Source: Anseranas semipalmata
Taxonomy: Eukaryota > Chordata > Aves > Anseriformes > Anseranatidae
Assembly (NCBI GenBank): GCA_013399115.1
Contig: VXAA01000627.1
Location: 372,001 to 436,000, forward strand
DNA length: 64,000 nt
Reading direction: 5' to 3'
The translations under genes and the position numbers were made by a program. The notes under the pieces are model-generated. The model saw nothing but the letters and a program-made list of their open reading frames with translations. It searched no databases and was not told the DNA's origin. Of this stretch, positions 49,448 to 58,223 are shown one piece after another (the stretch's first letter is position 1; each line of letters opens with the position of its first letter).

Positions 49448-49977
49448 GTGAGTGCTGTGCAGATGAAAGGATTGCTGCCTTTGCTCTGGGGGAGGCTGAT
49501 GGGGGGCCATCATGCTCAGGGCTGGCAGGCTCCTGGTTTCTGCCATCCCTGCCAGGCATCTCTTACTGGAGGAAGGCATTCGCAAGCTCTTCTCCTTGTC
49601 TGTAGGGCCAGAAAGCATCCTGTGCTGTGGGGGAATGGGGTGGGTGAGCATGAGACCAGTGGGTAGCTGGAGGCCCAGAGGCTGCTGGTGATCTGCAGCG
49701 TCTTGGAAAGCAAGCCATGAAATGGTCACCAAAAAGAAGTAGGGATCTGTTCCTATACATAGGTTTTCATACCGGAAGGCAAGCAAGAGGGATGTGAAGT
49801 ACAAGCAAGGTATGAGAGTTCACAGCTTAGCTTAAAGTATTTGTGGTTTAAATGGAAAATAAGATGAAAATACTGCCTGAAATGACCTATACATTTATGT
49901 GGCCTGTGGATTTGGGAGGCCGGGAGAGGCTGAACTTCAATAGTGCCTTCTCTGCCTGTGTGACCCTGCAGGCAGTA

Positions 49978-50095
49978 CCAGGCCTTGAGCAACCTGGTCT
50001 AGTGGGAGGTGTCCCTGCCCATGGCAGGGGGGATGGAATTAGATGATCTTTAAGGTCCCTTCCAACCCAAACCATTCAATGATTCTATGATTTTA
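49978..50095 (+). mobile_element. CR1 LINE 3' terminal fragment
   Basis: Ends in the CR1 3' sequence AAGGTCCCTTCCAACCCAAA followed by ATTCAATGATTCTATGATT. Upstream it has AGCAACCTGGTCTAGTGGGA and GTCCCTGCCCATGGCAGG. It is in the sense direction on the + strand. Confidence 0.92.
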
Positions 50096-50166
50096 CGCTC
50101 CTGCCCTGTTCTTGGTGGGCATCTGAATCGCACCAGCCCTGCATCTCCCCCTTTCTTTCCCCTCAG

Positions 50167-50368
50167 AGCTGCTGTGGAGACTGAAGAGCTGGAGAGGACG
50201 GTGCAGAGGTTCGGAGGCACACCGTGATGGTGGGAGCCATTCCACGGCAGCCATGCCGCTTCTGGGGGGTGCCTGGCTGGCAGGTGTCTTCGGCTAGCTG
50301 CGCCAACGACCGCCCGCTGCGGGACGGGGGAGTTGATCCGGAGCGGAGTGGGGTTCTGCTGCAGAGGG
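50167..50368 (+). other. Possible 5' leader exon between CR1 copies
   Basis: Acceptor CTTTCTTTCCCCTCAG before 50167 and donor GGG/GTGAGT after 50368. From an ATG at 50226 one frame stays open to the donor, but the peptide is not recognisable. CpG content in its second half is higher than in the neighbouring CR1 sequence. It may be a leader exon of ATOSB. Confidence 0.3.
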
Positions 50369-50412
50369 GTGAGTGTGGGGGCAGCCAGGATGGGCTGCAG
50401 CATGGGGGTTAC

Positions 50413-51115
50413 ACAGCATCACAGAACAGCTGAGGTTGGCAGGGACCTCGGGGTCCATCTGCTCCAATCCCCGCTCAAGCAGGGACACCCAGAGCAGGTT
50501 GCCCAGGACCATGTCCAGGTGGCTTTTGAAGATCTCCAAGGAGGAGACTCCACAGCCTCTCTGGGCAGCCTGTGCCAGTGCTCCCTCACCCACACAGCAC
50601 AGAAGGGCTTCCTGATGCTCAGACAGAGCCTCCTGTGTTTCAGTTTGTGCCCATTGCCTCTTGAGAGGGTTGTGGTGGAGTTTAGCTGCCCAGCAGTCCT
50701 GTCACTGGATGCCAATGCAAAGAGCCTGGCTCTGTCCACTTTGCACCCTCCTTTGGGTATTTATAGATGTTGGTGATATCCCCCCTGAGTCTTCTCCTCT
50801 CCAGGCTGAACAGTCCCAGTTCTCAGCCTATTTTCATAGGAGAGATGCTCCAGTCCCTTAATGATCTTAATAGCCCTTTGCTGGACTCTCTCAGGTGTGG
50901 CCTCACCAGTGCTGAGCAGAGGGGAAGGATCACCTCCATGACCGGCTGGCACCGTTCCTCTTAATGCAGCCCAGGATAGCATTAGCCTTCTTTGTGGCAA
51001 GGGCACGCTGCTGTCTCTTGGTCAACTTGGTGTCCACCAGGACTCTCAGGGCCTTTTCAGCAAAGCTGTTCTCCAGCCGGTTGGCCTCCAGCATGTACTG
51101 GTGCATGGTGACATC
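50413..51115 (-). mobile_element. CR1 LINE, about 700-bp 3' part, antisense
   Basis: The + strand reads the reverse complement of CR1: CACAGAACAGCTGAGGTTGG, CTCAAGCAGGGACACCCAGAG, CAGGTTGCCCAGGACCATGT, GTGCCCATTGCCTCTTGAG, TCTTCTCCTCTCCAGGCTGA, CCTTTGCTGGACTCTCTCAG, then GCCTTCTTTGTGGCAAGGGC and CAGCATGTACTGGTGCATGG. It is the longest CR1 copy here, still 5'-truncated, and holds no intact reverse transcriptase frame. Confidence 0.93.
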
Positions 51116-52175
51116 TTTCAGTGCTTCTCTGGAAGTCCCTGGCCTGGCACCTTCAAATCTCCATCACGGCATGGGTCAAAATACCACTCACAGCCTCAGT
51201 CTCCAGATGGCCTTGACCTGCTTGGAGAACTGCTTCCCCTGTTGCACACCTGCCCTTAAACCTTTGCTCCATGGGGCAGAGAGAGCTGTGGGGACAGGCA
51301 AAGGGCAGAGCTGCCAGGCGTGGGCTGTTTGTCAGGCTCTGGAGCTCCTCAGCGGGACAGTGACTTTTCTGTAGACATCCCATCTCCTCTCCCCTTGCAG
51401 ACATTTTGGGGTTTATTGTGCCAGACAGCTCATGGACAGGATTCTCACAACTCTGAAACTGGGTTGAAAATGAAAGTAGTGGCCTTGTGCAGCATGAAGG
51501 AGGTCGAGTCCTCAAGGCAGGCAGGCATGGGTGATATGGACGGTACAGGGGTGGATGGATGGTGCAGGCACCCGTGGTGGGCTCTGCAGCCCCTGGTGCC
51601 ACCCAGCTGCTCATCCAGGTGTTTGAGGACTCTGGTCCAAGCTGGCAGAGCTAACTGTGCTGATGGCTCAGGCTCCCCCGGGTTGCACAGGTAGGTTCCC
51701 GTCCCTGCTGTGAGGCTGGCAGCCTCGAAGCCAACCCTGCCTCCTTTGGCGCATGCGGCTGGGGCTGGTTTCTTTGGCAAGCGCTTGGAGATCTGCTTGC
51801 TGTTGCCCAAAGGGGTGATTACAGTCCTGAGCCCCTGGGACTGGTCTGACCTGCCTAACTCCTGTGCTCCAGAGCAGCACGAGCACGTTAGGTCCCTGGC
51901 AGAGGGCAGGCCCCCTTCTCCTCGCTTGTACAGACTTGTCCTCGGTAGCCTCCAGCCTGCCTGGAGACTGCTTTCCGTGCCCAGGCCAGGAGGGAAGTGC
52001 TGATCCTGCAGGTGGGTGACGCTGCAGGGTTCCCTGCAGAAGAAGCCATGAAGGGCTGGTTCCTCCTCTTGTCTCCGGGGAGGGAGGTCCGAGCAGGGCT
52101 GCCCACCCCCTGGCATGTCCAGAAGGCTGGACAAGGACCCTGATCCCGGCTGACCTCTCTCTTCTCTCTTTCCAG
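51116..52175. other. Upstream intron of ATOSB
   Basis: Unique sequence between the CR1 copy and the ATOSB acceptor. A donor-like CACAG/GTAGGT at 51690 could end a further leader exon, but its acceptor is uncertain. The segment ends in the pyrimidine-rich tract CTCTCTTCTCTCTTTCCAG directly before 52176. Confidence 0.6.
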
Positions 52176-52352
52176 ATGCTGCGCTGCAGCACACCCCGTA
52201 ACAGGGGGCTCACCCGGACGTCCTGAGCAAGGGGGTCCAGCTCCTGCCCCTGCCCTCCCACCATCACCTGTGGCACTTTACTGTCCCCCTCCTGCTGCTG
52301 CATGGGCTGTCCTGACTCCAGCTCCACGTGGGGCCCAGCCAAGTAAGGCTCC
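52176..52352 (+). other. ATOSB: ATOSB 5' leader segment with two uORFs
   Basis: This 177-nt 5' untranslated part of the first coding exon starts after a strong acceptor at 52174-52175. It has two upstream ORFs. uORF1 runs 52176-52226, its ATG being the first three bases of the exon. uORF2 runs 52302-52346 (14 codons plus TAA) and stops only six bases before the ATOSB ATG. The main ATG is in a weak context (T at -3, C at +4), so translation may depend on leaky scanning or re-initiation. Whether upstream leader exons extend uORF1 is unknown. Confidence 0.75.
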
Positions 52353-55300
52353 ATGCGGCACATCCACGCGGAGACGTCCCTGCCCCCGGAGCCCGGCACG
52401 GACTCCGGCCTGTCCCGACCCAGCGGAGAGGCGGCCTTGGAGCCTTCCTCGCAGCGCTGCGCCCACCGCAGCATCCTCATGGGCTACAACGAGACGGAGA
52501 TCAAGCGCCAGAAAGTTTACCAGGTCTCCATCTTCTCACATCTCTCCAGCTCCTCCGAGAGCACGGAGCAGCGGGCAGGCAGCCGGCCGGCTGTCAAGAG
52601 GGGCTACCCCGAGCAGCGAACTCCGGAGGGGGCGCGGGATCCCAAACGAACTCACTGGGGTGGCGGGGGGGTGGACAGCAAGCGCGACGGGGGCCCCAGG
52701 CAGGCTGCCCTGGAGGATGACGATACCTTCGAGGATGGTCTGCTGGTGGAGGAGCTCTCCCTGTGCGGCTCTGCCCAGCACTTCTCCCACAGCGGGCTGC
52801 GGGTGGTGGAGCATCGGTGCGAGGGCAGCCCCAGCCACAGCCCCAGGGCCAGCAGAGAGGACAAGCCACAGGATGCCTCCTCCTCCTGGCCACAGCACAT
52901 TGCTTGCAGTACTTTGCACACGAGAGACGGTTGCCCTGTCCCGCCGGGGGATCAGCCCGCGGACTGCGGGGAGAACGGGGAGCGGGCGAGTGGCCACAAC
53001 CTACTTGACCTTGATTTGCACAATATTGCACAAACGCCCCGGCTGGACTCTGGTGGGAGGAGAGAGAAGCCAGGGAGCAGCCCTGCTCAGAGCAGCAGGG
53101 CTGGCAGAGGAGAGGAATGGCCGGTGGCGGCCAATGGGTGCAAGGAGCCCCCAGCTCCGCAGACGGTGCTCAGCCCCGAGCCCAGCAGCCTGAGCTCCCT
53201 GGAGAAGACGCCCTGTGGGAGCAGCCGGATCAGCGGCAGCAGCTGCCCGGCCAAAAGGAAGCTGCTGCCCGCTGGCGAGGTTGTGGCTGACTCCTGCTCC
53301 GAGGACGAGAGCCTGTCCCCGCCCGCGAGGAAGAAGAGGGCCCTGCCGTGCCACCCGGTGCCCACAGCCTGCCGCAGCACTGATGCCAAGGGGGCCCCTT
53401 TCTGGAATCACCTTCTCCCTGCAGCCAAGGTGAGCGTCACTGGCGGGGGCAGGAAGAGGCAGGGAACAACCTGGAGACACCCAGAGCTGTCCCTCTTGGG
53501 CACATGGCCCACAGTGCCACGGCACCCTGTCCTATCCCAGTGCCACAGCACTGGCGCGAGCAGGGCAGCGGATAGTGGCCAGCCCTGGGACACGTGGGCT
53601 GTAGGCTGCCACCATCTGTATGAAAGCAGAGCACCCTGGCTTGTTGCTGCTCAGAGCCGGGATGCGCTGTGCATGGGACACAGCTCCATCCATGCCCACG
53701 TGCCCTTTTTGGTGACTGTCCCCCAGCCTGGCTGCCCCCAGCACTGTCCTTGCAGAGTGAGGTCCTCCAGCAGCTTCCCTCGGTTTTCCAGCCCGGTCAT
53801 GCCAGCTAGCTCCATCATCCCTTTGTGTTGTGCTGCCCTTTGTGTGGCTTCCAGAAAGGAAAACCCCTGAAAAGGGGACACTTTTGAAAGGAAGCAGCAC
53901 TGAGGCCCTGGCTTTAATCCCCACCCTACAGCTGTAGGAGGCTGGCTGTGGACAGCACGACCCTTTGCCCAGACTTTGCATGAATCGCCTGGGGATGGGA
54001 CTTTGCCCAGACTGGCCAGGGAGCTTTGTCGTATGTGTCACCATTCGCTGAGATGTGTGCTACACCCGTGGCTCGGGTACCTCAGCAGAGGTACTTTGGG
54101 AGGGTAAAGACTTGCCCTTGCAGCCAGGTCTGGGTTTGGGCAGCTCTGTGTCCTCTCCATGCTTTGTGCTGCCCCTCATGCTACCCCAGCAGGAGCTCTG
54201 GTGGGACCCTCCTGATCTGCTGGGACCACTGTGGGACAGGGCAAGGGGTGGTGGCACCTCCTGGGGGTGCACGGTCCCCAGTTGGTGCCCTGACATGGTC
54301 CTCGGTTTCATGTCCCTTCCAGAGCTCTGCAGATTGCACTACGGTCGGGAGGAGGCTGAAGAGCGGGCTGCGCCTCAAATCGTGAGTGTCCTGGCAGCTC
54401 CTGCCTCACAGCAGGGTCCGGGGTGCGCAGCGATCCCAGCACCCTACAGCCTGCTGGGGCGGTCGGGTCGGATCGGATTGGGTTGGTTGGCATCTCCCTT
54501 CCATGAGACTCCAGGCTGTGGGGTGGAGGGAGGCTGCTTCTGGGGTTAGGAAAATGGGTTCAACTTCCAAGAAAAGGGACAAGAGAGAGGGATCTGCACC
54601 CGCAGGGAGATGGACAGCCCAGGGCTGTGCTCTCCGGTCCCACACTGATTTTCTTTCCTCTCTTAAGGCGACACCTGCGGAGCAGCCCTCGGAGGGGAAC
54701 CCGGTCCTCTGCAGCGCCCTGGGCCACCACCACCGTCAGCCATGCTCTGCTGGGCAACTTTGAGGTAACAGCACCCACGTTGTGACGGCCTGCTGGGGAG
54801 GGAGGTGGGTCTTAGGGGCTTGGTCTGGGCTGGCATCGGGCTGGGAGAAGCTGAGCCCAACGGGAGCCGGCTGCTTTCTACAGCAGTTGGCATGGGGCCG
54901 GGTTGCCTGTCCCCAAGGGCTGGCCCGGTGTGCATTGGCTATGTCACACAGCAGGTGTTCACCAACAGGACAGCTCAACCAGCAGGTTCTTCTCCGTGTC
55001 GGAAGGTTGGTTTCAGGCCACCTATGGCTGGCTGGGGTCTGTCTCTGAAAGAGCAGCCAGGGTCCCTTGCGGGCAGTCTCCAGAGAGCCTGGAGACACAC
55101 GAGGGCAAGCGGACGGCAGTTTGTGGTGGAGATGGGTGACCTCACATGCAGTGGGACTGGTGCTTGAAGGTCCCTAACGCTTCCCTCCTCTCTCAGGAGT
55201 CCATCCTGAAAGGGCGCTTTGCACCATCGGGACGCATCGAGGGGTTCACAGCAGAGATTGGTGCCAGCGGCTCCTACTGCCCCCAGCATGCCACCCTGCC

Positions 55301-57017
55301 TGTGGACGTCACCTACTTCGACATCTCCGAACACAGCGCGCCCTCGCCTTTCCTGGTATGCAGACAAGGGCTGGGCCAGTGGGGGAGGTGAGTGGGGGCT
55401 GTGTCCAGACACTGCGTGTCCTCTGGGGCTGCTCTTCTCTGGAGAGCTTGGCTCGAGCAACCACACATCTGAGGAGACTACCAGCTGCACCAGGAGCAAC
55501 GTTTAACCTGCAAAGCAAAGAGAAAGTGGGGTCTCGGTCCCATGCTGCATCCCTTGAGCTTTCTCCCTCTCTCACGTGCTGTTTCTTTTGCAACAGGGAG
55601 TGATTGACTTGGAGGCCTTGGGAAAGAAGGGTTACAGTGTCCCCAAAGCTGGAACCATCCAAGTGGTGAGTGGTGGTTGGGCTCCTGTTGCTCCCTGGTG
55701 TGGATATACTCCATTATCACAGAATCACAGAATGGTTTGGGTTGGAAGGGACCTTAAAGACCACCCAGTTCCAACCCCCTGCCATGGGCAGGGACACCTC
55801 CCACTAGACCAGGTTGCCCAAAGCCCAATCCAGCCTGGCCTTGAACACTTCCAGGGATGGGGCATCCACAACTCCTCTGGCATTGTGCTGCTTGGCTGGG
55901 GCAGCAGCCAGAAATCTTTGTGCAGAGGGGTTGCATGGCCACCAAGAAAGCACAGTGGAGGGAGCACAGGGCCCTCAAGGTGCTGGCAGGAAGATGAGGG
56001 GACAGGAGATGTAGGGAAGGACGAGGCTGGTGGGGGTCTCAGCAGGAGAGCGTGTATGCGCGGTGGGGATGGGACGGGAGTGGAAGTGGGTGGAGGGGAC
56101 TTACCTGTGGGCTGGCCCTCTGAGTGACCTGTACTGGCTCTTCTGTGAGGGACATGGACTGGGCAAGAGCCAAGTCTCAGGCGAAGCCACCTCGGGCTGG
56201 TTTGGGGCAAGGATGGCTCTTCTGGTCCCTTGTGTCCTCTGTTGTTGTCCCCAGATGCCCCAGCCCTGCCCTATGGATCTGTTCCTGGGCCCTTCCCAGT
56301 CTGACCCCCACCCACCCATCCTCTACCCCCAGACCTTATTTAACCCCAACAAGACTGTGGTGAAGATGTTCTTGGTGACGTACGACTTCCAGGACATGCC
56401 GGCCAACCACATGACCTTCCTACGCCACCGCATCTTCCTGGTGCCTGTGGGAGAGGAAGAGGGGGCCACCGTGGGCCCCAGCGAGCCACCGGGCACCAGC
56501 CCACCCCGCAGGGTCCTCTGCTACCTGATGCACCTGAGGTAGGGCATACTGGGTGGGATGGAGACCTGCCCAGGGTCACCTCTGGGCTCCCAGACCCCTC
56601 TCCCCTATGTCCCTGCCTCCCCCCATAGCCCTGAGGAGGAGCAGGGACCAGCTGCTGTTTGCACTGGATGGGCTGCAGGGAGCTGGGAGCTGTTGTCCTG
56701 CCCAAGGACAGCGGTCTCCGTCCCTCTGAAGGCAACCAGAGCGTGGCCACCTTGACCAGGGGCCACAGGAGGGGAGGGAGTTGTGTCCCCAGCTCCCGCC
56801 AAGGCTGTGCTGCCCTTGTTTGCAAGTCTGAGGTTCCTCCACCTTGCCGCTGTCTCCTCTCAGGTTTCACAGCTCCAAGTCGGGGAAGATCTACCTTCAC
56901 GACGACATCCGGCTGCTTTTCTCCCGCAAGTCCATCGAGGTCGACTCGGGGATCCCCTACGAACTGAAATCTTTCACGGAGATGCCAAGGAACCCCTGCT
57001 ACTCCCCCTGGGCCTGA
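52353..57017 (+). CDS. ATOSB: Atos homolog protein B (FAM214B)
   Basis: Spliced gene with coding exons 52353-53429, 54323-54381, 54668-54764, 55197-55355, 55597-55665, 56333-56538 and 56864-57017. All have GT-AG sites and compatible phases, giving 606 aa and stop TGA. The start matches the known family start (MRH then an acidic/Pro segment). Family hallmarks seen: YQVSIFS (residues 56-62), SAQHFSH..GLRVVE (140-152), TLHTRD (187-192), DLDLHNIAQ (219-227), KRKLLPAGE (301-309) and KGAPFWNHLLP (346-356). Next come LLGNFE then SILKGRFAPSG..EGFTAEIGASGSYCPQH (the DUF4210/Atos domain, about 405-465) and a C-terminal Chromosome_seg-type region (about 490-600, with MTFLRHRIFLVP and RLLFSRKS). The family member atossa in flies is a nuclear transcriptional regulator with acidic activation segments; a similar role here is inferred. 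The protein is longer than human (about 538 aa), mostly in the low-complexity N-terminal half. Confidence 0.96.
55718..55890 (-). mobile_element. CR1 LINE 3' fragment in ATOSB intron 5
   Basis: The + strand reads ATCACAGAATCACAGAATGG, GTTTGGGTTGGAAGGGACCT, CAACCCCCTGCCATGGGCAG, AGACCAGGTTGCCCAAAGCC and AATCCAGCCTGGCCTTGAACACT (partial blocks), the reverse complement of the CR1 3' end. Among the better preserved copies in the window. It lies between the 55597-55665 and 56333-56538 exons and does not disturb splice sites. Confidence 0.94.
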
Positions 57018-57890
57018 CCTTCTCCCTCGCCCGGGGCTGCCGGGGAGCGCCCAGCCCAGCGCTTCGGGGAGAGAGGAGTAAAGGAGAGACCAAGCGCTGC
57101 CGCCTTGAAGTGTCGCCCTCCCCACCCGCCTCGTCCTCCTGAACAGCGCCCGTGTCGTGGCCGTGCCCCCTGCCAGGGCTGCCATCACCAAGGGGGCTTC
57201 ACGAGGAGGGACAGGGACGTGCCCGGGGCTTTTGCCAGCGCTGCTCCGAGCTCGGAGGCATGGCTGGAGGCGAGGGGGCAGGCTGCCCGTGCCCGTCCCT
57301 GGGGCGGGAGCAGAAAGTGTGGAAAGTTTGTATTTATTAGTATTTATTGTCGCTGGGGGGGCGGAGGACTGGAGGTGCCGCTCTTCTCCCGCAGGTGCTG
57401 GCGTGCCCAGCAGCATGGGGCTGGCAGGGGACAGCAGCGGTGACCGGGGCCACCTGCGGAAGGAGGGGGTGACCGAGCTGTCGGCCGGGGCTCCGTTAAA
57501 AGCCCCGGGAGAGGCTGAGACTCGCTGGGCACCATCTCTGCGGTGGCCAAAACATCGGCGTGAACCCCGGCACCCCTGCGGCTGCAGGAGCCACCGGCCG
57601 GGAGTCACGGAGGAACGCGGGCTGGCCTTTCACGGGGGTGATGCGGAGCCGGGGGGGGCCCCGCTCGGCTCCTCCTGAAGCGAGGGAGCCCCCCGGCAGC
57701 ACCGGCCTCGCCTGGCGGGGGTGGGCACGGCCCCGGGGGCTGGGCCGGATCAGGCCCACGCTCGCCTCACGGCACCGTGCGTGGGGGGGAGAAAGGGAGA
57801 GGGCGCCTCGGCAGCGAGCCGGGCCCCTCCCGGAGCGCCGCACCGGTACTTCTGTGTTGGTTTTTATTTAATAAACGTTTGGAGACCGAG
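57018..57890 (+). other. ATOSB: ATOSB 3' untranslated region
   Basis: GC-rich 3' UTR of about 870 nt after the TGA at 57015. It includes an AU-rich patch TTTGTATTTATTAGTATTTA near 57329-57348 and ends with AATAAA at 57870-57875. Its second half is already CpG-dense because it merges with the STOML2 promoter island. Confidence 0.8.
57870..57875 (+). terminator. ATOSB: ATOSB poly(A) signal AATAAA
   Basis: AATAAA within TTTTTATTTAATAAACG, followed by GT-rich sequence from 57923. It is the only canonical signal between the ATOSB stop and STOML2. Cleavage would be expected at about 57885-57900. Confidence 0.85.
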
Positions 57891-58223
57891 CCCGGCCCCG
57901 CGCCTCCCCGCCGCTCGCCCTCGGGGGTGTGTGGGGTGTGTGTGTGGGGGGAACGGGGCCCGCACGGAACCAAGGGGAGCGGCCGCCGCTGCGGGCCGGG
58001 AGGCGGCGGGCGGCGGTGCAGGAAGAGGCGGCGCTNTCGGGGGGGGGGCGAGGAAGGGCCCCGGGGTGACGGAGCTGGGGGCGCGGAGGGGTCCGAGCGG
58101 GGCACGGGGGTGGTTTTGTTCCCCCCCTCGGGCTGGGGTGTGAGGGAAGGGGCCGGGGGGAAGCTCCGGGGCCGGGGTGAGCGCCAGGTACAGCCGGGGT
58201 GGCCCGGGTCCCCTCACGCCGTG
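57890..58223 (+). promoter_or_regulatory. STOML2: STOML2 CpG-island promoter
   Basis: Very CpG-dense sequence filling the gap between the ATOSB poly(A) signal and STOML2. It has G-runs at 57923-57927, 57933-57936, 57946-57951 and 57955-57958 with loops of 5, 9 and 3 nt, which could form a G-quadruplex on the coding strand. A single unresolved base (58036) next to a G10 run marks local sequencing trouble. No TATA box is visible. Confidence 0.75.
58036..58036. other. Single ambiguous base (N)
   Basis: Lies in GCGCTNTCGG just before a long G run, in the region where the STOML2 first exon is expected. Missing or wrong bases here could hide the true start codon. Confidence 0.99.

Noticed and set aside
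53430..53870. In-frame continuation of the first ATOSB exon past the donor
   Set aside because: The family sequence stops at KGAPFWNHLLPAAK and resumes in the 54323 exon. The continuation is unlike ATOSB, so it is read-through into the intron.
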